Below, in pieces: positions 7,778 through 17,818 of a DNA stretch of 64,000 bases. The stretch is from Flavobacteriaceae bacterium EG-1 (GTDB lineage Bacteria > Bacteroidota > Bacteroidia > Flavobacteriales > Flavobacteriaceae). The notes under the pieces are model-generated. The model was given only the letters and a program-made list of their open reading frames with translations. It was not told the DNA's origin and did no database searches. The stretch spans positions 164,202 through 228,201 of the forward strand of contig NZ_WJPK01000002.1 in the NCBI RefSeq assembly GCF_009649685.1, written 5' to 3'. The position numbers and the translations under genes were made by a program. Positions within the stretch are counted from its first letter, which is position 1. Each line of letters opens with the position of its first letter.

Positions 7778-10276
7778 ATGCTATTCTATTTACTAAAATC
7801 GGCCGCATGCCTCGTTATATTGCTTTTTTTCTATAAAATACTTTTGGAGAAGGAAAATATGCATGTTTTTAAACGCTTCTTTTTATTAGGAGCTTTAATT
7901 TTTGCTTTTGTTGTCCCTGTTGTTGTTTTTACTGAATACATTAAAGTTGCTCCAATAGCTAATGCTACTGTTGAAACCTCGCCTATTTCACATGCCAATA
8001 TGCAACAAGAAACGGTGACTGAATCATTCGATTTTAAAATAATGTTTTTGGGCATATATGCATTGGGTGTTCTTTTTTTCGGTATAATATTTCTAAAAAA
8101 CCTATTCCAAATACTAACACGGATTCGTAGGAATCCAAAACAAATAAATTCAAAATTTATTCATGTTTTATTACTTGAAAAACTACCTCCACATACTTTT
8201 TTAAAATACGTTTTCTTAAATAAAACCAAGTTTGAAGAAAACAATATTCCGCAGGAAGTACTACTTCATGAAGAAACACATGCGCGACAAATGCACACTT
8301 TAGATGTTCTTTTAATTGAATTACTCCAAGTTATCTTTTGGTTTAATCCAATGTTCTACTTCTACAAAAAAGCTATTAAACTAAATCACGAATTTTTAGC
8401 GGATCAAGCTGTTCTAAATTCTAAAATTGATACTGTTACCTATCAGAAAACCCTATTATCGTTTTTATCATCAAGTAACGACAGCGAACAACAAACAGTG
8501 TTATCAAGTGCCATCAATTATTCATCAATCAAAAAACGATTTACAATCATGAAAACAAAAACATCAAAAAAAACAGTAGTACTACGAAGCTTATTACTAT
8601 TACCGTTATTAGCAGCCATGCTTTATGGGTTTAGTGAATCTCGCATTGTAGAAACCTATGAAATGGAATCTGAGATTGACAAAACCAATAACGAGAACTC
8701 GTTCATACAGAAAGGACCTACTAAAAAAGACCTGTACTATGAAAAAGTGACTTTTAAATTTCGAGACTCTAATCTAAAAGTCATCGCGGTTAAAACATAC
8801 CATGAACTTTCTGAAGAGCATAAATCCAGACTAGATGAACCTATTTCTTCTCCATCCAAAAATCATCCAACAAGAAGTCAACTGGACAATTGGACTACTA
8901 GCAACCAATTTGGCATCTGGCTAGATGATATTCAGGTAGAAAATAAAGTTTTAAATGATTATACTCCCGAAGACATTTATATTTACTATTTAAGCAAATT
9001 AGAAAAAAATGCAACAAACTATGGTAAACATTTCTTTCAAGTCAACTTATATACTAAAACCGGTTTTAGTAAGATTCTAAAGAATGCTTCACAACCACTA
9101 AGCAAAGACATAACTATCTACTTAAAAGCTGAAGACCTCAACTTTAATAAGAATAAAAATCAGGCTACCAAAGAAGAAATCCATGAATATAACTCGTTGG
9201 CTAAAAAATATAATGCTATGTTCGAAGGTGACCATTTTACCATTCGCATGCCTGATGTAGAACGAATAAAAGAACTCTATAACTTAATGACTGAAACCCA
9301 GCGTACTAATGCAGAGCCATTTCCTGATTTTCCAGAACCTCCTGCTATGCCTGCTCCTCCTACGCCTCCTAATACTGCAAAAGAGGTAGCCACAAATATT
9401 AAAAATGCACAAGATGCAATAGCAGTTCAAGAGCACTTCATATCTGAACAGTTCTTTCAAACTGATTTTCCAGCCGCTCCTAACCTAGCCTATAGAATAA
9501 GTGACAAACCATTATCAAATAAAGTTCAGAAAGCTATTAACACCTTTGTAAAACAGAAAAAAAAGTATCACCTATTAATTGACAAGCAACTGAAAAACAA
9601 AACAGTAGATCAAACTAAAATAGAAACTAGCTACAATAAACTTTTAGAAGCTTATGACGACTATAAAGTGCAAGCAATGGAAGAGGGTGTTTTTGCACAG
9701 GCATCACCAGCCTTTGGGAGAAAGATAAAACTACAGTCACCCAAAGCTCCTGCTAAATCTCCTAAACCACCAACTACTAAAAATTTAAGTGATAAAGCAT
9801 TTGCCGAAAAACAAATTGAAGCGATTGTAGATACTCAAGATCCTTATGACAACGTTGGCATTCGGATCGACTCTAGAACCAATAAACTTAGTTATAATAT
9901 TAATAGTTCTTATACTCCACCAAAACCGCAAACAACCCCCAAGGCCAAAAACTATGTAAATATTTCGGCAACACCTGAAGACACTACCAATAGATTACGT
10001 GAAGAACTGAAAAGCAATAGAACAAATGGTGATATCTTTGCAGTAGAAACTCTAAGTAATGAGTTTTATATCAATACACCTCCTCCTCCAACTTCTCCGA
10101 ACCCTGTAGATTTAGCAATAAAACTCGCAAAACAGGAAGCTACTTTCTTTTACAAAAACAAAAAAGTTTCTTCAGAAAAGGCCATTCAAATTCTAAAGAA
10201 AAATAAAGATTTAAGTATGCAGGTATCCACATCTGAAGATGAAAAACCAATTGTGAAAATTGATACTCATTTCTAA
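7778..10276 (+). CDS. M56 (BlaR1/MecR1-like) membrane metallopeptidase with long C-terminal domain
   Basis: This 832-residue protein has N-terminal TM helices (about 1-20, 30-50, 85-110) and the zinc motif HEETH at about 164-168. A further downstream Glu lies in NHEFLADQAV, and a TM helix near 270-290 (RSLLLLPLLAAMLYGF). The rest, about 540 residues, is predicted periplasmic. It has two proline-rich stretches (around FPEPPAMPAPPTPPN and PKAPAKSPKPP) and no penicillin-binding domain, so the sensed signal is probably not a beta-lactam. It forms an operon with the BlaI gene and presumably relays a signal that inactivates that repressor. Unlike the second M56 protein in this window, it has no TonB-type domain. 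A strong terminator follows. Confidence 0.9.
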   Translation: MLFYLLKSAACLVILLFFYKILLEKENMHVFKRFFLLGALIFAFVVPVVVFTEYIKVAPIANATVETSPISHANMQQETVTESFDFKIMFLGIYALGVLFFGIIFLKNLFQILTRIRRNPKQINSKFIHVLLLEKLPPHTFLKYVFLNKTKFEENNIPQEVLLHEETHARQMHTLDVLLIELLQVIFWFNPMFYFYKKAIKLNHEFLADQAVLNSKIDTVTYQKTLLSFLSSSNDSEQQTVLSSAINYSSIKKRFTIMKTKTSKKTVVLRSLLLLPLLAAMLYGFSESRIVETYEMESEIDKTNNENSFIQKGPTKKDLYYEKVTFKFRDSNLKVIAVKTYHELSEEHKSRLDEPISSPSKNHPTRSQLDNWTTSNQFGIWLDDIQVENKVLNDYTPEDIYIYYLSKLEKNATNYGKHFFQVNLYTKTGFSKILKNASQPLSKDITIYLKAEDLNFNKNKNQATKEEIHEYNSLAKKYNAMFEGDHFTIRMPDVERIKELYNLMTETQRTNAEPFPDFPEPPAMPAPPTPPNTAKEVATNIKNAQDAIAVQEHFISEQFFQTDFPAAPNLAYRISDKPLSNKVQKAINTFVKQKKKYHLLIDKQLKNKTVDQTKIETSYNKLLEAYDDYKVQAMEEGVFAQASPAFGRKIKLQSPKAPAKSPKPPTTKNLSDKAFAEKQIEAIVDTQDPYDNVGIRIDSRTNKLSYNINSSYTPPKPQTTPKAKNYVNISATPEDTTNRLREELKSNRTNGDIFAVETLSNEFYINTPPPPTSPNPVDLAIKLAKQEATFFYKNKKVSSEKAIQILKKNKDLSMQVSTSEDEKPIVKIDTHF

Positions 10277-10298
10277 GATTTATTCAGCTCAAAAATTT

Positions 10299-10325
10299 AA
10301 GCCTCGATTTTCGAGGCTTTTTTTG
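10299..10325 (+). terminator. Rho-independent terminator of the BlaI-M56 operon
   Basis: AAGCCTCGA-TTT-TCGAGGCTT is followed by eight T. The 7-bp GC-containing stem is perfect. Confidence 0.92.
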
Positions 10326-10467
10326 TAACATTTTGTTTCATCTTTAGTCTAACAAACAAAATGCTTTTGTTTTTAATCAGAACAGTTATAAAAAAGCATA
10401 CCAAATAGGTAGTTCATTTTTAATATAATGAGGTAGTTGTTTGGATTTCATCATTCAAAAAATCAAT

Positions 10468-11568
10468 ATGTTACAGCAATTCTTCATTCGCTGCTCAGGT
10501 GCAGATTCTAAAATTTTAAAGACTTGTTCTGAAGGGGAACAAAACAAATATGCAGGCATTGGAGCTACTGTGTTTTTTACAGCAATAATGGCGTTTATAG
10601 CCAGTTCTTACGCATTATTCACTGTTTTCGACAATATGTATTATGCTTTATTTTTTGGAATGCTATGGGGCTTATTAATTTTTAATCTTGACCGATTTAT
10701 AGTATCAACAATAAAAAAAAGAGATAGCTTTAAAAAAGAATTATTACAAGCAACACCAAGAATAATCTTAGCTATTATAATTGCTCTAGTCATTTCTAAA
10801 CCACTAGAATTAAAGCTCTTTGAAAAGGAAATCAACCAAGTACTTTTAGAACAGAAAAATGAAATGTCTTTAGCAAACAAACAGCAATTGGCTTTACAAT
10901 ACTCACCTGAAATTGAAAAATTAAATCAAGATATTGCCGATTTAAAATCAGAAATTACTTTTAAAGTAAAAGAAACAAATGCACTATATGATATTTATAT
11001 TAATGAAGCTGAAGGCACGGCAGGCACGAAACTTTTAGGCAAAGGTCCTGTATATGCTGAAAAACGCGAAAAACACGATGCAGCACTTACTGAATTAGAC
11101 CAATTAAAGGCTTCTAATACGTTAAAAATATACAGACTTGAATCTCAAATTATCGATTTAAATAATGAATACGATACCGTAGTAAAAAATTCCCAACCAG
11201 TTATTGATGGCTTTGACGGATTAATGGCTCGTGTGAATGCTTTAACAGAACTTCCATGGATTCCTTCTTTTTTTATATTTCTTTTATTCTTAGCTATAGA
11301 AACCTCTCCAATTGTTGCAAAATTATTAGCCCCTATAGGCGAATATGATTTAAAATTAGAAGAGGAAGAAAGTATCCTACAAACATGGATAAGTCAAAAA
11401 GTAACACAGCGTCAGAAAATCCACGAAACCAATATTATACTAAGCGATAAAATACATTCAGAATTAACTGAAGAAGAAGCTTTATACACTTATAAAAAAC
11501 AACGAACAATTGCTTTAATGCAAAAACAAGCAGATTCCTTTTATGATATTCAAGTAAAAAATTTGTAA
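10468..11568 (+). CDS. DUF4407 domain membrane protein
   Basis: I chose the ATG at 10468; an in-frame TTG at 10441 would add nine residues. The 366-residue product opens MLQQFFIRCSGADSKIL, the usual start of DUF4407 proteins. It has four TM helices (about 35-55, 60-75, 95-115 and 270-290). Between helices 3 and 4 lies a long coiled-coil region (about 120-255), and a charged C-terminal tail follows helix 4. The topology suggests a periplasmic or cytoplasmic coiled-coil stalk. The family function is unknown. Confidence 0.85.
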   Translation: MLQQFFIRCSGADSKILKTCSEGEQNKYAGIGATVFFTAIMAFIASSYALFTVFDNMYYALFFGMLWGLLIFNLDRFIVSTIKKRDSFKKELLQATPRIILAIIIALVISKPLELKLFEKEINQVLLEQKNEMSLANKQQLALQYSPEIEKLNQDIADLKSEITFKVKETNALYDIYINEAEGTAGTKLLGKGPVYAEKREKHDAALTELDQLKASNTLKIYRLESQIIDLNNEYDTVVKNSQPVIDGFDGLMARVNALTELPWIPSFFIFLLFLAIETSPIVAKLLAPIGEYDLKLEEEESILQTWISQKVTQRQKIHETNIILSDKIHSELTEEEALYTYKKQRTIALMQKQADSFYDIQVKNL

Positions 11569-11599
11569 AACTCTAAGAAAGCTATTCCTCTAGAGTTTT
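11567..11599. terminator. Inverted repeat at the convergent gene ends
   Basis: AAAACTCTA (11567-11575) and TAGAGTTTT (11591-11599) could form a 9-bp stem with a 15-nt loop. One arm overlaps the end of the DUF4407 gene and the other overlaps the last codons of the Hpt gene. A T-rich flank exists in both directions, so it may act as a bidirectional terminator. Confidence 0.5.
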
Positions 11600-11947
11600 G
11601 AGAAATTCATTAACTTTTCGCAGACATTTCTTAAAATCTTCATCAAGTGCCATATTCCCTACATGTAACTGCTCTTCATAATACTCAGAAAATGTAAAGG
11701 CATGATTCATACCTAAGACGCTGAACTTAAATTTAATCTTATGTACTACTTCTGCAGCAGCTCTAGGTTCATCTTTTTTGATATGATATAAGTAATTACC
11801 TAATTGCCAAGTAAATTCTTTTTTGAGAATAGCGATAAACTTGCGTTCGAAATCGAAATCAGTACCGCCAAGATGGATTACATAATCCATATTGGGGAAT
11901 TCTTCTATATATTTCACTGTATCCTCCATTAATATCAGCAGCTTCAA
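11582..11947 (-). CDS. Hpt-domain histidine phosphotransfer protein
   Basis: This is a stand-alone, helical Hpt-like protein of 121 residues. The likely phospho-acceptor is His69 in AAEVVHKIKFKFSVLGM, which matches the HxxK...LG pattern of Hpt domains, although the usual K-G after the histidine is K-F. An internal ATG (11929, MEDTVKY) is an alternative start. No kinase or receiver gene is adjacent, so it probably shuttles phosphate for an unlinked hybrid kinase. It converges on the DUF4407 gene. Confidence 0.75.
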   Translation of the reverse strand: MKLLILMEDTVKYIEEFPNMDYVIHLGGTDFDFERKFIAILKKEFTWQLGNYLYHIKKDEPRAAAEVVHKIKFKFSVLGMNHAFTFSEYYEEQLHVGNMALDEDFKKCLRKVNEFLKTLEE

Positions 11948-12127
11948 TTGTGCATTTAAAAATTATTGCACACCAAAAATCTCAACTCACCAAAAGTAAG
12001 AATATTACTACTCAAAATAATATTTATGTTGTGAAATAACGAAAAACTAAGGTTAAAAGGCAAACTTTGTTGTTCAGTCTTTTTTCAATAAGTATATACG
12101 TACTACTCGATTATTAAAATTGCTTTT

Positions 12128-13960
12128 CTAGTTATTATTTTTTTGTATTAATGCTACCCACTCTTTTGAATTTATAGATTTTGGGGGCGTACCCATACTT
12201 TGCACAGACCCTGCTATTACTGACTTAATTGAGCCTTCTTGTAGTTTACCACCTCTTAACGTATCGTACCATTTCACAGAAAAAACACCCTCTACTCCAG
12301 TCAGGTTAATGGTATATTCCTGTGAATCAGGAATATAAACCGCATAAATTTCACCGGGCTTATTTAAACAATAAGCAGCCTTAGCGTTAATCAAAGCAGG
12401 TTCTGCAATCATTTCCCAATATGGAATATAATTATTAAAGAAATCAAGTGCATAATCTGTAATTTCCCACAATCGATTTCTCGTTCTCCAATCTTCAGTA
12501 TTTAGATCGTGATACTTATTATGAGCTCCAAAATACCATTCTACACCGGCAGCGCCAGACAATAGGCTACCCCATAAAACATATCTTCGTAATGAATCGT
12601 GATTACCATCTAAAGAATCTGATCTAGCTCCTGTATGCCACATTCCAATTTCATCCATTGTAACCATCCATTCGTGACCAGCTTCGCGAGCTTTGTGTTT
12701 CCATTCTGCTACAACCTCACTCACTCCTTCACGTTTATCAACCTGTAACGAAATTCCATCTAACTCTTTAAATCCAACAATGGAATCTAAAACATCACCT
12801 CTAGCTGGTTCGTGCGAATGTGTATGTAATAATACGGGATGATTAAATGGATCTATCTTTTTAATAAAACTAGTCATTGACCTTCGCTGCTCATCATACT
12901 GTGAAATAGGGGTGAATTCTGCATACCCATTTTCCTCGCCTAAATTAAAATTCATTCCTAAATGATGTCCAAAACGTGCAACCAATTCGTGCAAATACAA
13001 TTGTCGCATTGGCCCTGTATCACCACCATCGAGCATGGTTTCATTTTCTGTTTCTTGCAATACCATATGCATCAGTATGCCATTTGTCTGCATATATTCA
13101 AAAACTATTTCCCATTGGTCTAGCTTGCTAACATCAAATCTGGTAAAATCATCAGGGTTCACATAGGGCCATACATCTTTGCCATCACCATTAATATTGT
13201 TTGTTAAGAAGTACACAACATTCATGTTTTTTGAAGCTAAATAGTTTAATGCTCCTATTAAACCCTTTCCTTTCCCATTTTGCCATGTGGGGTCACCAGC
13301 CTTCCAATCTTGTAAATGAGGTACATAACGATGTATAGTATCGTTCGTTTTTGCTTCACCATCATCACTAGAACTCTGCATCCGATACGTACCATCAAAG
13401 TCTTCATAGCCCAATAAATTTTCAGGACTATCGGCACCACCTTTTATCCAATACTTGCCAGACTCCTTAAATCGGAAATAACCGTTATCATTTACCAATC
13501 TTCCATTCGCTCTAAAATCTTTTCCTTTTTTATCTGAAGCAACTACTTTAAAAGCTCCGGCTGCATTTGTGACTTCCATTGTTTCACCACTATTTTCAGC
13601 TTTTAACGCTATAGAATCACCTTTAAATAATTGCGCAGTGTATTGCCACTCCCCTTCTTCTTCAGGATTAAAACGCACTTGCCAAATTTTTCCACTGTTT
13701 GCACTGGTTTCAGCTGCGTTACCATCTGCTGCATAAAATCCACGAACAGAATATTCGCTGTTTTTATTTTTAAATTTTACGTTTAAACGATAGTCTAAAA
13801 AAGGATTCTCACTGGCAGTCTCCGAAGTTTCGGGACCTTCAAAAGACAAAGTAACGGTGTGGTATTTTTGATATTCAACTAATTCCTGGGTTTTGGTTTC
13901 TTCTTTACAAGAAGAAATTACAATCACAAGCATCAAACACAACAATCTATATTTAAACAT
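12128..13960 (-). CDS. DUF5060-containing glycoside-hydrolase-like lipoprotein
   Basis: I start this gene at the ATG at 13960 because it gives MFKYRLLCLMLVIVISSCKEE, a lipoprotein signal with the Cys near residue 20. An upstream in-frame ATG (14011) would prefix 17 non-signal residues and overlap the next gene. The roughly 610-residue product has a beta-sandwich DUF5060 domain (about 30-130) and then a TIM-barrel-like part. Candidate acidic residues are in MNFNLGEENG and MVTMDEIGMW. A C-terminal beta domain ends the protein. The layout is that of outer-surface glycoside hydrolases acting on plant or algal polysaccharides; the substrate is not deducible. A DUF998 gene lies 2 bp upstream. Confidence 0.85.
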   Translation of the reverse strand: MFKYRLLCLMLVIVISSCKEETKTQELVEYQKYHTVTLSFEGPETSETASENPFLDYRLNVKFKNKNSEYSVRGFYAADGNAAETSANSGKIWQVRFNPEEEGEWQYTAQLFKGDSIALKAENSGETMEVTNAAGAFKVVASDKKGKDFRANGRLVNDNGYFRFKESGKYWIKGGADSPENLLGYEDFDGTYRMQSSSDDGEAKTNDTIHRYVPHLQDWKAGDPTWQNGKGKGLIGALNYLASKNMNVVYFLTNNINGDGKDVWPYVNPDDFTRFDVSKLDQWEIVFEYMQTNGILMHMVLQETENETMLDGGDTGPMRQLYLHELVARFGHHLGMNFNLGEENGYAEFTPISQYDEQRRSMTSFIKKIDPFNHPVLLHTHSHEPARGDVLDSIVGFKELDGISLQVDKREGVSEVVAEWKHKAREAGHEWMVTMDEIGMWHTGARSDSLDGNHDSLRRYVLWGSLLSGAAGVEWYFGAHNKYHDLNTEDWRTRNRLWEITDYALDFFNNYIPYWEMIAEPALINAKAAYCLNKPGEIYAVYIPDSQEYTINLTGVEGVFSVKWYDTLRGGKLQEGSIKSVIAGSVQSMGTPPKSINSKEWVALIQKNNN

Positions 13961-13962
13961 AA

Positions 13963-14586
13963 TTACTTTTTTGAATTTCGAAACATAAAAAAACTGATAA
14001 AAATCACCCACCCTAATATACTTGATTCAATTATTCTTTGGAACAAACCAATATATAAGCTAGAGGTATTATTAAATAAAAGTACCACAAAAACAAGAGA
14101 CAGTATTCCGCTTAGCAACGAAAACCATGATAAAGAAATGGTCTTGGGGTTACTTTTAAAAAATAATCCGGACCCAATAATGCAAAAGGGCACTACCAAA
14201 TAGGTGAACAAAGCTGAAGTGTTATGGATAAATTGAGAAATGCTTACCGTTTCAACATCAGTCGGGCAACCAAAATCACAAGGGAAAATTGAGACGACTA
14301 TAGTACTAAGTCCATAGAAAATTCCAAATAGATAAAAACTTAATTTTACCCCTTTTATCTTTGGCAAAAACGAAGGAGCTAAAACACCAAAAAACAACAG
14401 CAAAAATCCGCTAGCTATATACATTACTCTCAAGTACCCAGTATTAGGTAAACCTCTAGAGAAACTCTCACTTATGTATTGACTAATAAAACTATAACCT
14501 TCTATTTGTAGCCCGCCTAAAATACTTGCGATTACAAATAGCAAGGCGCCCATAATCCCACTAAAAAACAACAGATATCTAATCAT
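13963..14586 (-). CDS. DUF998 family membrane protein
   Basis: This 207-residue hydrophobic protein has about six TM helices. The sequence after helix 1 (GYSFISQYISESFSRGLPN) matches the conserved 'Y-x-x-x-S-x-x-I-S-x' loop of DUF998 proteins, and a short cysteine loop (FPCDFGCP) follows helix 3. The function is unknown. It lies 2 bp upstream of the DUF5060 lipoprotein start and is likely co-transcribed with it. Confidence 0.8.
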   Translation of the reverse strand: MIRYLLFFSGIMGALLFVIASILGGLQIEGYSFISQYISESFSRGLPNTGYLRVMYIASGFLLLFFGVLAPSFLPKIKGVKLSFYLFGIFYGLSTIVVSIFPCDFGCPTDVETVSISQFIHNTSALFTYLVVPFCIIGSGLFFKSNPKTISLSWFSLLSGILSLVFVVLLFNNTSSLYIGLFQRIIESSILGWVIFISFFMFRNSKK

Positions 14587-14636
14587 ATTTCATATTTAAA
14601 TAGGATTCAACTTAAAGCCTAATTGAATAGGGCAAT

Positions 14637-15638
14637 CTAATTCCCAATAATACGATTTAAAAGCGCGGAAAAAAGTTTCTTAGCATCAGTTTTGTATTTG
14701 GGCATTTCAGTCACATCGACAGTATTATTAACTTCTGTAAGTTGGTATGTAAATGCAAATTTTTCTTCATCTTGATTGAGACTCATTAGACCGAATCTCA
14801 AATCATTAAAAAATAATACTCCTTTCTTTTCTGTAATTGTAAACCATCCTTCACTAATAGCAATTAGTCTATTTACTTGTTCATTCGATTTTAAACTGCC
14901 CAATAATTCGTGATTTTTAGGATATGCTTTAAATTTTATTTCCTTTGAATCGAAAAAAGAATAGTTACCAATTAAATAGGCATCACCAACATCAATATTG
15001 GCTGTCCACAGAATTGTATTAAAAGGTGTTGGTCGTGTGTCAATTGCAAGATATGAAATTCCTTGAGCATCAAGACTATTGGTAAATTTCTGATATGAAA
15101 TTCCTTTTAAAATTAATGTGATTAGTAAATATGATGTGCTCAATAGCAATCCTAACTTATTATATTTTCTACGTTTTTCTGAAGTCTTTTTTTGACACAT
15201 TGCTAAAACCAAACAAACCAAAAACGGTATTGTATATAGCGGATCAATAACAAATATATTCTGAAACGCCAGTCGGGTTTTAAATGGCCAAAAAAGTTGT
15301 GTACCCCAAGTTGTAAATGCATCAAGAATAGGGTGGGTAAACATTCCCCAAAAAAATAACCAAGACCACTCTTTAAAGGTTGCTGTTTGATTCCGATTTA
15401 ATTTAAAAACCAACCAACCAAAAACCGGAGCGAATAACACTGAAAATAAAATGGAATGACTAAAACCTCTATGCCATTCAATTGCTGTTACTGTATCCGT
15501 AAATAAGCGAGTTAATACATCTAAATCTGGAATAGTGCCAGCTACAGCTCCCCATAGCATTGCTCGGTTACCAACCTTTTTACCCAGCACGGCTTCACCG
15601 ACAGCTGCACCTAGTACAATTTGTGTTAACGAATCCAT
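14637..15638 (-). CDS. YdjM-like membrane-bound metal-dependent hydrolase
   Basis: This 333-residue protein opens MDSLTQIVLGAAVGEAVLG, the family's hallmark N-terminus. Conserved residues follow: WHRGFSHSILF (His pair), then PILDAFTTWGTQLFWPF, which is the typical LLD..T.GT..L.P motif. It has about five TM helices and a C-terminal soluble domain. The family (DUF457/YdjM) is annotated as a LexA-regulated inner-membrane hydrolase, but its substrate is not established. The start lies about 16 bp after the MutS-like gene on the same strand. Confidence 0.88.
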   Translation of the reverse strand: MDSLTQIVLGAAVGEAVLGKKVGNRAMLWGAVAGTIPDLDVLTRLFTDTVTAIEWHRGFSHSILFSVLFAPVFGWLVFKLNRNQTATFKEWSWLFFWGMFTHPILDAFTTWGTQLFWPFKTRLAFQNIFVIDPLYTIPFLVCLVLAMCQKKTSEKRRKYNKLGLLLSTSYLLITLILKGISYQKFTNSLDAQGISYLAIDTRPTPFNTILWTANIDVGDAYLIGNYSFFDSKEIKFKAYPKNHELLGSLKSNEQVNRLIAISEGWFTITEKKGVLFFNDLRFGLMSLNQDEEKFAFTYQLTEVNNTVDVTEMPKYKTDAKKLFSALLNRIIGN

Positions 15639-15654
15639 ATGATGTAAGGCTGTA

Positions 15655-17427
15655 TTATTCTACTATTTCCATCTTGCTTAATAAAAAAGAAGCGTTCATA
15701 TTCTGACAAATTCCTTCTTTAAACTTATAATCGAAATGCAGTTCATTATCAATAATTTCAGCATCAAAATAATGATTCTCAATCTGTGGAAGTTCCTCTA
15801 CCACGTCGCACAAACTTAAATCGTGCGTTGCAATAATTCCGGTAGATTTTGATTTCACTAAACGCTCCACAAACTTTCGAGACCCTTTAGCTTTATCTGT
15901 ACTATTTGTTCCTTTTAAAATTTCATCTAAAATAATGAAGTATTTATCGCTCTGAATTTGATCAACAATATATTTTAGGCGTTTTAATTCAGAGAAAAAG
16001 TACGATTCGTCATCGGTTAATGAATCTGTAGTACGCATGCTCGTAATCAATTTTATTGGAGCATATTCTACCTCTTTAGCAAAAACTGGCAAACCCACAT
16101 TGGCCATCATAATTTGTAATGATACCGTTCTTAAAAAGGTACTTTTACCTGCCATATTTGCACCAGTGATAATAAAAAATTGTTCATTGTTAATATGAAA
16201 ATCATTCAACACACATTTCTTTGGGTCTAACAATGGGTGACCAGTTTGTTTTGAATGAAGAACAATATTTTCTTCAGATAATTTTGGAAATGTATAATTC
16301 GGATGATTGAATGAAAAATTGGCCAAACTATTATAAGCATCAAAAAAAGCAATAGTTTCAAACCAATCTTCAACAGCATTTCCGTTTGCGGCTATCCACT
16401 TTTCTACATGAAATACATGTGTAATCGATCGAAGAAAAAAACCATTAGCAGCTATGGCATACAACCAGTTATTGTTCTTATCTAAACTATTGAGTTGGTT
16501 CGAAAATTGCTTAATTACTGCCGAAGTTTTTTTACCGTCACCCAAGATTTGTTTTTTCTTAGCAACTAATAAAGCTGACTTAAAATCGTAGTCTTCAATT
16601 TGCAACAGCAATTCGTTATACTGCTGAAAAGTGCTCTGAATTTTAGATGCAAACGTCGACAAACTCATGATTTTTTTCATAAAAGCCGCAGATATTGCAA
16701 TGCCAATAAACAACCAGATTAATAATGCGGATTCAGGTAAAAAATCAAAAAAATACAATACGAAAACAGCACCAGAACCTACTGAAAATAGCATTGGAAA
16801 CCATTGCATCATTTTTGGAATAAAAGCTTTGTAACCATTTAACCAATCGACTATTTTTTTTGTTGATGTTTCTGTTTTGGTTAGGGATGCAGTAGCCGAA
16901 AAGTCTTGTCGCCATTCTGGCATTTTAGAAAGTTCAACAATTGCTTCTTGCTTTTCTAAAATTCCATCTATAACATTCGCTTTAAAAATATTGGAAAGGG
17001 TTATTGCACCTTGTTCCAATCCCGTTCTATTCACATATTGAAAAAAAGAACCTCTTCCGAAAAGATCTATATCTTGACTAAAATAATGTAACGGATCTTT
17101 AAATTTATTTCCATCTGGCAAATCAAGAAAATCGCGATTTAGAACTCTTATTTCAATTTCATTTATCGTTAACAATTCTTTTGTTTTATCTCTTTTTCGT
17201 TGTATATCTGTATGTCGGGATACCAAAAAAAGAAACGCAACAATTGTCACTAGAAGCACACCTACTATCCATTTGGTATTTGTGGCAAAAAAATATATTG
17301 CAAGAGCGGCAATACAAAATATTGCTAATCTAATCATACTCGAAGCAAATAAAAGTTGTTTAAACTTTTCTAGTGCTTCCGAATGTTTCTTGATTTGATT
17401 TGTGTAAAAAGAAATTAAATCCTGCAT
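15655..17427 (-). CDS. Membrane-anchored MutS-like ATPase
   Basis: This 590-residue protein has the MutS core and ABC-type ATPase at its C-terminus but no mismatch-recognition domain. TM helices occur at about 30-70 and again at about 210-250. The ATPase begins near 390 and has Walker A GANMAGKSTFLRT (about 413-425). It then has a DDESYFFSELKRL signature region and the Walker B YFIILDEILKGTNS with the MutS GTNS loop (about 490-503). An ATHDLSLCD His switch follows. This belongs to a Bacteroidota MutS-related group distinct from MutS1 and MutS2. Its role is unknown, and DNA repair is not implied by a membrane location. Confidence 0.88.
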   Translation of the reverse strand: MQDLISFYTNQIKKHSEALEKFKQLLFASSMIRLAIFCIAALAIYFFATNTKWIVGVLLVTIVAFLFLVSRHTDIQRKRDKTKELLTINEIEIRVLNRDFLDLPDGNKFKDPLHYFSQDIDLFGRGSFFQYVNRTGLEQGAITLSNIFKANVIDGILEKQEAIVELSKMPEWRQDFSATASLTKTETSTKKIVDWLNGYKAFIPKMMQWFPMLFSVGSGAVFVLYFFDFLPESALLIWLFIGIAISAAFMKKIMSLSTFASKIQSTFQQYNELLLQIEDYDFKSALLVAKKKQILGDGKKTSAVIKQFSNQLNSLDKNNNWLYAIAANGFFLRSITHVFHVEKWIAANGNAVEDWFETIAFFDAYNSLANFSFNHPNYTFPKLSEENIVLHSKQTGHPLLDPKKCVLNDFHINNEQFFIITGANMAGKSTFLRTVSLQIMMANVGLPVFAKEVEYAPIKLITSMRTTDSLTDDESYFFSELKRLKYIVDQIQSDKYFIILDEILKGTNSTDKAKGSRKFVERLVKSKSTGIIATHDLSLCDVVEELPQIENHYFDAEIIDNELHFDYKFKEGICQNMNASFLLSKMEIVE

Positions 17428-17457
17428 TCGTAACTTAATATATTAATAGAAATACCT

Positions 17458-17817
17458 TTACTTTAAATCCTCTAGTTCAGCTCGTAATTTCTTCGTCATT
17501 TTAGAGACTACTAAATCATAAGAATGATCAATTAATTCTACTATTAGTTGTGGCGATAGATTTTCAATAAGCAGTGTGTTCCAATGTTTTTTACTCATAT
17601 GATAACCCGGAAAAATATTGCCATCATGCATTTCTCGTAGCTCAAGGGCACGATCTGGATCACATTTTAAATTTACTTGTGGCGGTAATCTAACTAATCC
17701 TGAAAGGGCAAACATTTTACCCATTACCTTAAAAACTAAGGTATGCTCATCGAACGGAAATTCTTCCGTGACTCCCTTCTTTTTTAAGCAGTATTGTCGA
17801 AATTCTTCAATGTTCAT
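17458..17817 (-). CDS. MmcQ/YjbR family DNA-binding-fold protein
   Basis: This 119-residue protein has the YjbR fold sequence features: EEFRQYCLKKKGVTEEFPFD at the N-terminus, then VFKVMGKMFAL, VNLKCDPDRALELR and GYHMSKKHWNTL. These match the family closely over its full length. YjbR has a CyaY-like fold, and the proposed DNA binding is not well established. It is followed immediately on the same strand by the GNAT gene, which lies 1 bp upstream. Confidence 0.9.
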   Translation of the reverse strand: MNIEEFRQYCLKKKGVTEEFPFDEHTLVFKVMGKMFALSGLVRLPPQVNLKCDPDRALELREMHDGNIFPGYHMSKKHWNTLLIENLSPQLIVELIDHSYDLVVSKMTKKLRAELEDLK

Positions 17818-17818
17818 T

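Noticed and set aside
13961-14011. Longer start for the DUF5060 lipoprotein
   Set aside because: It would destroy the lipoprotein signal position and overlap the DUF998 gene.
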